NCBI GenBank assembly: GCA_027729865.1
Contig: JAQCBM010000077.1
Span: 1-8,243, forward strand
Direction of reading: 5' to 3'
Source of the DNA: Actinomycetota bacterium
Lineage (GTDB): Bacteria > Actinomycetota > Actinomycetes > S36-B12
Length of the DNA: 8,243 nt
Shown here: positions 1 through 7,163 of the stretch, in pieces
Layout: each line of letters opens with the position of its first letter
Numbering within the stretch: position 1 is the stretch's first letter
The notes under the pieces: model-generated
Databases searched by the model: none
The model's input: only the letters and a program-made list of their open reading frames with translations
What the model was told of the DNA's origin: nothing
Program-made: the position numbers and the translations under genes

Positions 1-59
1 AGTGGGAGCTGTCGAACCTGATTCGCCGACTCACGACACCCGAAGCGTCCAGCGACTGA

Positions 60-85
60 CTGCCGCCAATGCCGTTCTGCAGCAG
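60..85 (-). terminator. Weak hairpin downstream of hsdR
   Basis: On the minus strand CTGCTGC pairs with GCGGCAG (seven pairs, one of them G-T) around a 12-base loop, about 20 bases past the hsdR stop. There is no U-run. It is the only terminator-like structure I see at the operon end. The rest of 1-103 shows no gene. Confidence 0.25.
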
Positions 86-103
86 TGTTCCCAGGCCAGG
101 GTC

Positions 104-3100
104 TCAGTTGTTCTCTGTGGGCTCCCTCAGCCGCTGATAGACGCGCAGCGCGTACAGGTCCATCAACGTCTTCTGGAACTCAGGGTCGTCGAGGACACGT
201 TTGAAGATGGCTTCGTTGTCGTCCATTCGGCCGACGACGGTTCCCATGAACATGCGGTCGAACACGAGTCGGAAGTTCTCGAAATCGTTGTTGCGTGCCT
301 GAGCTCCGACTTCGGGGTCGGCGAGCCAGGTTTCTTCGAACTGGTCGAACAGCAACTGGTCCTGTTCGTTCAGGTTCGTGCCGAAACGTTCGTTGAGCGC
401 TTCGATGATCGTGGAGAGTGCTTCGTGGTCAGGGTCGTGTTGTTTGCCTTTGCCGGAGAAGATCGCTTCGATCGTGCCATCTCCCTCGGTCAGCGCTGCG
501 GTGCCTTCGAAGGTTTGTTCGGTGCGCAGATGGGTGAGCGCGACCTCGGATCCGATGTCGATCCGTTCGGCGTCTTGGCCCGGTAGGCGCGCTTGTAGGG
601 CCCGGCAGTAGACGTAGTCGCGTTCGAGGGTGGCGTCGGTGAAACTGACGATCTGGGCGATGAACCCATAGAGCGACACGAACCGTCCGAGCACGTCACG
701 GAACTCGTCCTGGTCGTCCTCACCAAGTTCCATGAACCGGGTGAGCACAGGATCAAGCGCGGCATACACCTGTTCGTGGTTCGCGACGTTCTTCCCGGCC
801 AGCAACGCCGACACCGCCGCAGGAATCTCGTCAACGTGGATCACCGAGTTGTCCATGAGTATCCGGTGGGTGTCCCACAACAAGTTCGGGTCGGTCGGGA
901 TCGCTTCGGTCCGTTCGAACCATGGAGCGAACGCAGCCTGAATGTCCTCGGTCTCGTTGCGGAAATCCAACACGAACATGTCCTTCTTGTCCGGATGGAT
1001 CCGGTTCAAACGCGACAGCGTTTGGACTGCGTTCAAGCCGGTCAAGATTTTGTCGACGTACATCGTGTGCAGTAGCGGCTGGTCGAAACCGGTCTGGAAC
1101 TTCTCGGCCACGATCAACACCTGATAGTCGTCCGTATCGAACTGCTCCGCGGTTTCTGACTCGGGATGACCGTTCATCTGCGCTTCGGTGAACTCATCAC
1201 CCTCATCGATCACTTTCCCGGAGAACGCCACCAACGCTGCGACGTCGGCGTAGTTCTTCTCGGCGATGTACCGGTCGATCGCCTGCTTGTAACGGACCGC
1301 ATGCAACCGTGATGAGGTCACCACCATGGCTTTCGCCCGGCCGCCGACCTTGTGGGCGGTGTGCTGCCGGAAATGCTCGACGATGATCTCAGCCTTCTGC
1401 GCAAGGTTCGTCGGATGCAACGACACGAACCGGGCGATCGCCGCTTTCGCCCGCGACTTGTCATGCTCCGGGTCGTCGGTGATCGTCTTTTCGATCTTCC
1501 AGTAGGTCTTGTAGGTCGTGTAGTTCCCGAGCACGTCGTGGATGAAGCCCTCATCGATCGCTTGGCGCATCGAATACAGATGGAACGGCACGAACCGATC
1601 CCCATCCGGGGTCGACTCCCGGCGACCGAACAACTCGAGCGTCTTGGCTTTTGGTGTCGCGGTGAACGCGAAGAACGAGATGTTGTCCTGCCGGCCACGC
1701 CCCGCGACCGACACCGCCACCTGATCTTCACCATCACCACGAGCCGCCTCCTCCGCAGCCTCCGCGGCTTCGGCAGCCGTCAACGCCTCATCCTCGCTCT
1801 GGCCTTTCGACAGCGCGGCACGCAGATCCTTCGCTGACTCACCGGTCTGGGACGAGTGGGCTTCGTCGATCACGACCGCATAGCGACGTGCTGGTGCGTC
1901 AGCGAGCTTGTCCAACACGAACGGGAACTTCTGCAACGTCGTGATGATGATCTTCGCCTGCTCCCCCACCAACGCGTCAGCGAGCTGCGCGGAGTTCTTG
2001 TCGATCTTCACCACGACGCCTTTGGCGTGCTCGAACTGGTAGATCGTGTCCTGCAACTGCCGGTCCAACACCAGACGGTCAGTGATCACGATCACCTTGT
2101 CGAACACCTTCACATCGCCGGCATCGTGCAGGTTCGACAGCCGGTGACAGATCCACGCGATCGTGTTCGACTTCCCCGACCCGGCCGAATGCTGAACCAT
2201 GTAGTTCTGCCCGGCACCGTTCGCCTTCGCGTCCACTTCGAGTTTGCGAACCGCGTCCCACTGATGGAACCGCGGGAAAATCGTCGTCGCCTGCTTCTTC
2301 TTGCCTTTCGCACCCTTGGCAGGCTGTTCGACATGAATGAACCGGGCCAACAGATCAAGCCAAGCGTCGCGTTCCCACACCTGTTCCCACAGATACGCCG
2401 TCCGATGCCCATCCACTGACGGCGGGTTCCCTGCACCACCCGACCGACCAGCACCACCAGAGCCCTGGTTGAACGGCAAGAACCGAGTGCTCGCACCATC
2501 AAGCCGGGTCGTCATCGCCACCCGATCCGGATCCACAGCGAAATGCACCACCGCACGCTTCGCCAACGTCACATTCCCCGCATCACGATCCGTCCGATAC
2601 TGCGAGACCGCGTGCTCAACGTTCTGACCGGTCAACGGATTCTTCAACTCCGCTGTCGCCGTCGGGATCCCGTTCACCAACAACGCCAGATCCAACGACT
2701 TCTCGCTACCGGTCTCGTACCGCAACTGGCGAGTCACCGACACCCGATTCGCCGCATACTTCACCTGCAACTCAGGGGTCAGGCCATGCGCCGGCTTGAA
2801 ATACGCCAACTGAATCGTCACCCCGTAATCGACGACACCGTGACGCAACACATCAACCGTGCCACGCGAATCAATCTCAGACGCGAGTCGTTTCGCGAAC
2901 CCCTTCTGCGCTGCATCCGGATCGTTGCCGTAACCGCGAGCCAACAACTGCTCCCACGCCCTCGCCTGCGTCGCCCCGATAAACGCGAACAGCTCAGCCG
3001 TGTCCAAACCGAGGACGCGATCAAAGTTCGACGGTTCAGATTTCAGGTAGCCGCTGGCGAGCAGCGACGCCTCGATCGCGTCCTCGAACCCCTTCTCCGA

Positions 3101-3109
3101 CACACTCAC
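104..3109 (-). CDS. hsdR: Type I restriction enzyme, R (restriction/translocase) subunit HsdR
   Basis: HsdR is the motor and nuclease subunit. With HsdM and HsdS it translocates DNA using ATP and cuts unmethylated DNA away from the recognition site. The protein is 1001 residues, usual for the family. The N-terminal PD-(D/E)XK nuclease is visible as D140, E154 and K156 (in AELKN). A Gly-rich linker follows at 216-229. The SF2 helicase motifs are Walker A at 306-314 (QHSAGSGKS, K313), DEAH at 415-418, TATP at 483-486 and motif VI QTLSRLNR at 696-703. An Ala/Glu-rich insertion at about 436-460 separates DEAH from TATP. The C-terminal part (from about 750) is mostly helical and probably docks on the methylase. 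The start is GTG, and its first four bases GTGA overlap the hsdS stop, implying translational coupling. A G-run about 7 bases upstream may serve as ribosome binding site. No frameshift or missing catalytic residue was seen. Confidence 0.97.
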   Translation of the reverse strand: MSVSEKGFEDAIEASLLASGYLKSEPSNFDRVLGLDTAELFAFIGATQARAWEQLLARGYGNDPDAAQKGFAKRLASEIDSRGTVDVLRHGVVDYGVTIQLAYFKPAHGLTPELQVKYAANRVSVTRQLRYETGSEKSLDLALLVNGIPTATAELKNPLTGQNVEHAVSQYRTDRDAGNVTLAKRAVVHFAVDPDRVAMTTRLDGASTRFLPFNQGSGGAGRSGGAGNPPSVDGHRTAYLWEQVWERDAWLDLLARFIHVEQPAKGAKGKKKQATTIFPRFHQWDAVRKLEVDAKANGAGQNYMVQHSAGSGKSNTIAWICHRLSNLHDAGDVKVFDKVIVITDRLVLDRQLQDTIYQFEHAKGVVVKIDKNSAQLADALVGEQAKIIITTLQKFPFVLDKLADAPARRYAVVIDEAHSSQTGESAKDLRAALSKGQSEDEALTAAEAAEAAEEAARGDGEDQVAVSVAGRGRQDNISFFAFTATPKAKTLELFGRRESTPDGDRFVPFHLYSMRQAIDEGFIHDVLGNYTTYKTYWKIEKTITDDPEHDKSRAKAAIARFVSLHPTNLAQKAEIIVEHFRQHTAHKVGGRAKAMVVTSSRLHAVRYKQAIDRYIAEKNYADVAALVAFSGKVIDEGDEFTEAQMNGHPESETAEQFDTDDYQVLIVAEKFQTGFDQPLLHTMYVDKILTGLNAVQTLSRLNRIHPDKKDMFVLDFRNETEDIQAAFAPWFERTEAIPTDPNLLWDTHRILMDNSVIHVDEIPAAVSALLAGKNVANHEQVYAALDPVLTRFMELGEDDQDEFRDVLGRFVSLYGFIAQIVSFTDATLERDYVYCRALQARLPGQDAERIDIGSEVALTHLRTEQTFEGTAALTEGDGTIEAIFSGKGKQHDPDHEALSTIIEALNERFGTNLNEQDQLLFDQFEETWLADPEVGAQARNNDFENFRLVFDRMFMGTVVGRMDDNEAIFKRVLDDPEFQKTLMDLYALRVYQRLREPTENN

Positions 3110-3120
3110 GCCGCCACCCC
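3102..3120 (-). repeat. Junction repeat copy 2 (hsdS end / hsdR start)
   Basis: On the minus strand this reads GGGGTGGCGGCGTGAGTGT. It spans the last hsdS codons (Gly-Val-Ala-Ala), the GTGA stop/start overlap and the first hsdR codons. It matches the copy at the hsdM/hsdS junction at 16 of 19 positions. The G-run may be the ribosome binding site for hsdR. Confidence 0.7.
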
Positions 3121-4386
3121 CGGGACCTCCAACTCACCCGTCACCGCATCCGTAATCAACGCCTGACGACGTTCACGCAGAAGTTCGATCTGACGGCTGA
3201 GTCGCTCAACAACGAGCTTGGACTGTCGTCTTCGGACAGCGATTTCATCGACCAAGGCCTCCTGCACGAGGAGCGGTGGCACGATTACAGGCACATTGCG
3301 GATACCGCCCTCAAGATGAGGATGAAGGGCACCGGTCGCCCGGCTGAGAAGCGACTGGTAACCCAGGCTGCTGCGGAGATACTCCGCGAGGTATGGGCCT
3401 GTCACAAGGGAAGGCCGCACACGGGCAATCTGAAGTGCGTGACAACTGGCCTCGCCGAAAGCCTGGGGCACCACGGCAACTTGTCCGATGTCCCCCGTCT
3501 GCACGATCAGAACGTCGTCCTTCCGCAGGTGGATTCGGGGCCTAGAGGCGTGCCATTCGGGAGTGACAAAAAATGGCCGCCGCTCGAAATCAATCACGCC
3601 GCTCTTTATGTGGAGAGACTGGATGTAGGGCACCCCATCCTCAACAAGGATGTCGCGTGTGGGACCGACGTAACCGTTCGTCAACTGATCCAGACACTGA
3701 GACAGTTGGATGATTCGATAATCACCCTCTGGCTCGGCGCGTTCTAAGTCGTCGAGGCTCTTCGGCCACCGGATCCCGCGGCTGATCAGCGCATCTGCGA
3801 AGGCCCGCGACTCCCGCTCAGCGACTAAGTCTGACAGACGCTGCTTCTTGGCGATGAGGGCGTCGATGCGTGCTGTCTCGGTGTCGAGGTAGTCGGCGAT
3901 CGCCCGCTGGATAGCGAGTGGTGGAACCGGGAGCGGCAAGTTGAGTACGTCCTCAGCACCGAGAGTCGAACGGACACCACTTCCTAGGTGATTGAAGATC
4001 TGTCGGTTATACAAATCGAAGAACGACCAGTACAGAAATCGGACGCACACGCCCGGGCGCGGTCTCAGCCGCAAATATGCCGAACTCATAATCCCGCGCT
4101 TGGGCACTAAACCAACCCGACTGGTCCGCACGTTCTCGAGGTCGATCAGCTTGAACACCAAATCGTCGGGCTCAAAAAGCTGGTAGGTCGCATAGTCCTC
4201 AGGCACGAGTCCTTCTGGGTTTTCCGGGTCATTGTCCACCACCCCTCGGAGCGTCAGCGAGAGCACTTGCCTCTCGCTTCGATCCGAGTTGAGGGTCTTT
4301 GACCTGTATGCGAGCGTCTTTGTTCGCTGCACCGCCCACGATGATGGCAGCGACGGAGTCCAAGGGATTGCCGTTTCGCCACTCAC
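3106..4386 (-). CDS. hsdS: Type I restriction-modification specificity subunit HsdS
   Basis: HsdS is the DNA-recognition subunit. It holds two HsdM copies and sets the bipartite target sequence of the complex. From the GTG at 4386 it is 426 residues, a normal two-domain length. Target-recognition domain 1 spans about residues 8-150, and domain 2 about 215-368. Each is followed by a related helical spacer. The first spacer begins PLPVPPLAIQ (about 151) and runs through a charged helix ending near ADALISRGI. The second begins VPPLLVQEA (about 369) and ends ALITDAVTGELEV, a typical HsdS tail. The reading frame stays open for 167 codons upstream, but that part is Arg/Pro-rich and lies inside hsdM in another frame. 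The GTG at 4386 overlaps the hsdM stop as GTGA, has a GGGG run 7 bases upstream and gives the family length. Domain 1 DNA is locally low in GC (27 of 60 bases at 3961-4020), consistent with exchange of specificity domains. The target sequence cannot be read from the protein by eye. Confidence 0.95.
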   Translation of the reverse strand: MSGETAIPWTPSLPSSWAVQRTKTLAYRSKTLNSDRSERQVLSLTLRGVVDNDPENPEGLVPEDYATYQLFEPDDLVFKLIDLENVRTSRVGLVPKRGIMSSAYLRLRPRPGVCVRFLYWSFFDLYNRQIFNHLGSGVRSTLGAEDVLNLPLPVPPLAIQRAIADYLDTETARIDALIAKKQRLSDLVAERESRAFADALISRGIRWPKSLDDLERAEPEGDYRIIQLSQCLDQLTNGYVGPTRDILVEDGVPYIQSLHIKSGVIDFERRPFFVTPEWHASRPRIHLRKDDVLIVQTGDIGQVAVVPQAFGEASCHALQIARVRPSLVTGPYLAEYLRSSLGYQSLLSRATGALHPHLEGGIRNVPVIVPPLLVQEALVDEIAVRRRQSKLVVERLSRQIELLRERRQALITDAVTGELEVPGVAA

Positions 4387-4397
4387 TCCGCTACCCC
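4379..4397 (-). repeat. Junction repeat copy 1 (hsdM end / hsdS start)
   Basis: On the minus strand this reads GGGGTAGCGGAGTGAGTGG. It spans the hsdM tail (Gly-Val-Ala-Glu), the GTGA overlap and the hsdS start, and matches the copy at the hsdS/hsdR junction at 16 of 19 positions. The two copies are direct repeats flanking hsdS, about 1.28 kb apart. Confidence 0.7.
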
Positions 4398-6371
4398 GCG
4401 CAGTAGTTCTTGGATTTCGGTTTCGAGTTGTTTGATTTCGGCGTCGATCTCGGCGAGTGGGCGGGGTGGGACGTATGTGTAGAAGTGTCGGGTGAGTGGG
4501 ATCTCGTAGCCGATTTTGGTTTTGTCGTGCTCGACCCAGGCGTCGGGAACATAGGGGTGGACTTCGGCGGTGACGTAGTCGTCGATCGCTGTCCGGTATT
4601 CGATGGTTTCGAGCCGGTCGGTGGCGTCGGCTTCCCAGTTGACAGGGGTTGCGGGTAGCGGGACGTTCTCGTTGTCGCGCAGGTCGCTGTCGGGTTCGGG
4701 GTTGCCTTTCGCATCCGTCACGATCGCGTCGTCGGGGATGCGGATGAGTGCGGCGAGGGCTTTGACCTGTTTCGCGGCGAGGTCCGGGAGAGCCTTCTTG
4801 ATCGCCGCCTCGGCCTTCTTCTGGTTCGGTTGGTCCGGCAGATGACTGATCGCGGCATCGATGCGGTGCTCGTGTTCCCACATCCAATCGTCGGCCGGTT
4901 GCTCCGAGAGGAGCGTCATAAAGCCGGATGGGCGCCAGACGGCTCGGAGTGGTCGTTCGACGGTGATGCGCAGGTAGCCGAATGCTTCGTTCGGGAAGAT
5001 CTTGACGTGATCGCCCTCGGTGAACTCGGCGTACAGGCGGGTGATGTCCTCGATCTGGGTGTCGGAGATCTCTTTGCGTTTCTCGCCGAGGCTCTTGCGC
5101 ATCTTCGAGAACATCTCACGGCCGTCGACGAGTTGGACTTTGCCGCGTCGTTCGGGGCTCTTGCGGTTCGTGACGATCCAGAAGTAGGTGGAGATCCCAG
5201 TGTTGTAGAACATCTGGTCTGGGAGCGCGACGACTGCTTCAAGCCAGTCGTTCTCGATTATCCACCGGCGGATCTCGCTCTCACCTGACCCGGCGGCACC
5301 AGTGAACAGCGGGGAGCCGTTGAACACGATCGCGATCCGCGACCCGCCGTCCTCGACCGGCTTCATCTTCGAGATCATGTGCTGCAAGAACAAAAAGCTG
5401 CCGTCGTTGATACGGGGCAGACCAGCACCGAACCGGCCTCGGAACCCCAACTTGTCGGCCTCGTTCTTGACGACGTCTTGGACCTTCTTCCATTCGACAC
5501 CGAACGGTGGGTTCGCCAAGCAGTAGTCGAACGTCCGGCCGGCGTGGCCGTCCTCGGAGAACGAGTTGCCGACCGTGATGTGGGAGGCGTCTTGGCCTTT
5601 GAGCATCATGTCTGAGCGGCAGATTGCGTAGGTCTCTTCGTTGAGTTCCTGGCCGAACACTTCGAGGCGTGCACCAGGGTTCAACTGACGCAGGTAGTCC
5701 TCCGCGACCGAGAGCATGCCGCCGGTGCCGCACGCCGGGTCGAAGATGGTGCGGACGGTGCCGGGTTTGGTGAGCACGTCGTTGTCTTCGATGAACAACA
5801 GGTTCACCATCAACCGGATCACTTCACGTGGGGTGAAGTGTTCACCAGCGGTCTCGTTCGACAGTTCGGAGAACCGGCGGATCAACTCCTCGTATAGGTA
5901 GCCCATCTCCAAGTTGGAGACCTGTTCGGGGTGCAGGTCGATCTCCGCGAACTTCGACACGACCAGATACAGCAGGTTGGCGCGGTCGAGTTTGGTGATC
6001 TGGGTGTCGAAGTCGAACTTCTCGATGATGTCGCGCGCCGAGGCGGAGAACCCAGCGATGTAGGCACGCAAGTTCCCGGCGATCTGACCGGGGTCATCGA
6101 GCAGTTTTCGAAAATCCAACGGACTCGTATTGAAGAACTGCTCACCCGACACGGTTTCGAGCACCGGGTCGATGTTGTCGATCGACCCTTTGAGCTTGGA
6201 ATACCGATCAAGAACCTGGCTTTTTGTTGGTTCCAGCACACAATCAAGGCGACGCAACACGGTGAGCGGCATGATGACCCGGCCGTACTCGGACTGCTTG
6301 TAGTCACCACGCAACAGGTCAGCAACCGACCAGATAAATGCGGCGTGATTCTTGATCGTCTCAGAGGACAT
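4383..6371 (-). CDS. hsdM: Type I restriction-modification DNA methyltransferase subunit HsdM (N6-adenine)
   Basis: HsdM transfers a methyl group from S-adenosylmethionine to N6 of adenine in the target chosen by HsdS, protecting host DNA. From the ATG at 6371 it is 662 residues. The N-terminal helical domain starts near NHAAFIWSVADLLRGDYKQS, a family signature. The cofactor motif I is FDPACGTGG at 210-218. The catalytic motif IV is NPPF at 287-290, marking the gamma class of adenine methylases. The tail beyond about 490 is longer than in the classic EcoKI HsdM (about 530 residues in total) and ends in a charged helix (EIDAEIKQLETEIQELL) likely to contact HsdS. The ATG was chosen because homologues begin close to this point. 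Its nearest GGAG is 13 bases away, which is far. A GTG at 6419 with GAGGGG seven bases upstream would add 16 residues and remains a real alternative. The stop overlaps the hsdS start by four bases. Confidence 0.96.
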   Translation of the reverse strand: MSSETIKNHAAFIWSVADLLRGDYKQSEYGRVIMPLTVLRRLDCVLEPTKSQVLDRYSKLKGSIDNIDPVLETVSGEQFFNTSPLDFRKLLDDPGQIAGNLRAYIAGFSASARDIIEKFDFDTQITKLDRANLLYLVVSKFAEIDLHPEQVSNLEMGYLYEELIRRFSELSNETAGEHFTPREVIRLMVNLLFIEDNDVLTKPGTVRTIFDPACGTGGMLSVAEDYLRQLNPGARLEVFGQELNEETYAICRSDMMLKGQDASHITVGNSFSEDGHAGRTFDYCLANPPFGVEWKKVQDVVKNEADKLGFRGRFGAGLPRINDGSFLFLQHMISKMKPVEDGGSRIAIVFNGSPLFTGAAGSGESEIRRWIIENDWLEAVVALPDQMFYNTGISTYFWIVTNRKSPERRGKVQLVDGREMFSKMRKSLGEKRKEISDTQIEDITRLYAEFTEGDHVKIFPNEAFGYLRITVERPLRAVWRPSGFMTLLSEQPADDWMWEHEHRIDAAISHLPDQPNQKKAEAAIKKALPDLAAKQVKALAALIRIPDDAIVTDAKGNPEPDSDLRDNENVPLPATPVNWEADATDRLETIEYRTAIDDYVTAEVHPYVPDAWVEHDKTKIGYEIPLTRHFYTYVPPRPLAEIDAEIKQLETEIQELLRGVAE

Positions 6372-6426
6372 GACTAGTAAACGTCTCCAACCTTGGGGTC
6401 TGTGACCGGGCGCACACACCAATCGT

Positions 6427-6432
6427 CCCCTC
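6427..6432 (-). promoter_or_regulatory. Possible alternative ribosome binding site upstream of hsdM
   Basis: GAGGGG on the minus strand sits seven bases before a GTG at 6419 (four before a TTG at 6422), both in frame with hsdM. The spacing is better than that of the GGAG at 6385-6388, which is 13 bases from the ATG at 6371. Either this is the true translation start of a longer HsdM or it is coincidental. Confidence 0.35.
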
Positions 6433-6615
6433 GAACTGTAGGCCAGGGGTGTAGTTGCGTCGCTATGACACTCCCACGTCGCACAGGGTTTTCACATGAA
6501 AGCATCTCTCCGCCCTCATGCGGGCCAGAGTTAGGCAACGTGGTCTGCTGGCGGTGACAGAACTGATGACTGGACCCAGGGACAAACATGTGTTTCCGCG
6601 ATGTTGGTGGCAGTG

Positions 6616-6655
6616 GTTGCGGGGCGATCACCGCAACGATCTTCCTCTCGGGAGG
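6616..6655 (-). terminator. Two tandem hairpins downstream of the 146-residue gene
   Basis: Just past the stop at 6666, the minus strand forms CCTC/GAGG with a four-base loop (6644-6655). It then forms a perfect 7-bp stem GTTGCGG/CCGCAAC with an eight-base loop (6616-6637). There is no U-run, as is common for terminators in GC-rich actinobacteria. The pair could end transcription of the upstream gene, separating it from hsd, or could be a leader structure. Confidence 0.4.
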
Positions 6656-6665
6656 TGCGGCAGGG

Positions 6666-7106
6666 TCATGGCCGTGCCCTGCGTCGGTCGAAGGAGGTGA
6701 TCCAGTCGAGGATCTCAGCCTCGATGTCCTCGGTGAGGGGAATCTCCGTCGCCGTCCGAGCGGATCTCACGGCTCGGTAGGTGTCCCAGCCGACTGCTTC
6801 TCGAACCGCGACATAGTGGCTGCGGGCGCGGTAGCGGGTGATTGCGAGACGCCGCATATCTCCTTGCCGGGTGACGGCAACCCAGGAATCGGCCTGGGGT
6901 GTCCCGCAGCGGTGGTACGCCATTGGAAACGAATCCCACGTCCAGCCGCAGACCTCGATGGTGTAGGGACCGATATGCCAGGTGCGGTCTGGGCGTTCGT
7001 TGCCTTCGAGGATCCGCATGCGGGCACGACCCGGCGGGCGGTTCTCGATGACGGTGTGCGGGGGTGTGGCGGGGAGTCCGTTGTGTGGACTCGGTACCGA
7101 AGACAT
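6666..7106 (-). CDS. Hypothetical protein of 146 residues between recombinase and hsdM
   Basis: I do not recognise this protein. It is supported as a gene by an excellent Shine-Dalgarno (AGGAGG, eight bases before the ATG at 7106) and an uninterrupted frame on the same strand as its neighbours. The opposite-strand frame over the same DNA looks like a composition shadow. The first 40 residues are rich in Pro, Arg and Gly and probably disordered. Residues about 41-90 contain many aromatic and beta-prone residues (TWHIGPYTIEVCGWTWDSF, then YHRCG), suggesting a small beta-rich fold. Residues about 98-142 look helical (an AVREAVGWDTYRAV segment, then EDIEAEILDWITSF). Two cysteines (C53, C67) do not form a recognisable metal site. 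No signal peptide, membrane segment or clear helix-turn-helix was seen. It lies 157 bases after the recombinase and about 294 bases before hsdM, so a role in the mobile element or in regulating restriction is possible but unproven. Confidence 0.75.
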   Translation of the reverse strand: MSSVPSPHNGLPATPPHTVIENRPPGRARMRILEGNERPDRTWHIGPYTIEVCGWTWDSFPMAYHRCGTPQADSWVAVTRQGDMRRLAITRYRARSHYVAVREAVGWDTYRAVRSARTATEIPLTEDIEAEILDWITSFDRRRARP

Positions 7107-7113
7107 GATGACT

Positions 7114-7120
7114 ACCTCCT
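7114..7120 (-). promoter_or_regulatory. Strong ribosome binding site for the 146-residue gene
   Basis: AGGAGGT on the minus strand matches the anti-Shine-Dalgarno of 16S rRNA, with AGGAGG eight bases before the ATG at 7106. It fixes that start and is the strongest translation signal in the window; the hsd genes and the recombinase have weaker ones. Confidence 0.85.
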
Positions 7121-7138
7121 AATGCCCCTGTGCAGAGA

Positions 7139-7156
7139 CCGGGGTGGGGAACCCGG
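7139..7156. terminator. Short hairpin between recombinase and unknown gene
   Basis: CCGGG and CCCGG pair over five bases around an eight-base loop, about 108 bases past the recombinase stop and 19 bases before the Shine-Dalgarno of the next gene. No U-run follows on either strand. It may be a weak terminator or attenuator, or chance in GC-rich DNA. Confidence 0.2.
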
Positions 7157-7163
7157 CAGTGGT

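Larger units (their letters stand above)
6372..6665. other. Leader/intergenic region between the unknown gene and hsdM
   Basis: About 294 bases without a convincing gene. It should hold the hsd promoter, but I could not pick a clear -35/-10 pair; TACAGT near 6438-6443 is a weak -10 candidate. Two hairpins lie at the right side. A GTG-initiated 85-codon minus-strand frame (6374-6631) ends two bases before the hsdM ATG. Its codon third positions are not GC-biased and its composition is poor, so I do not call it a gene. No inverted-repeat operator of the controller-protein type was recognised. Confidence 0.6.

Noticed and set aside
1..25. tRNA-like 3' end (GGTTCGA followed by a stem-like run) on the minus strand, a possible integration target
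   Set aside because: The bases flanking the TTCGA loop do not pair into a T-stem and no acceptor stem or CCA is present, so it is not a tRNA.
2..3166. Several long plus-strand frames opposite hsdR (for example 2-586, 1856-2419, 2543-3166)
   Set aside because: Shadows of a GC-rich gene; no domains or ribosome sites, and hsdR motifs are unbroken on the minus strand.
3106..4386. Phase-variable hsdS inversion system driven by the nearby recombinase
   Set aside because: Only one hsdS is present, no inverted copies of its domains are in the window, and the junction repeats are direct rather than inverted.
4387..4887. 167-codon upstream extension of the hsdS frame
   Set aside because: Extremely Arg/Pro-rich and overlaps the hsdM C-terminus in another frame; the GTGA overlap and family length place the start at 4386.
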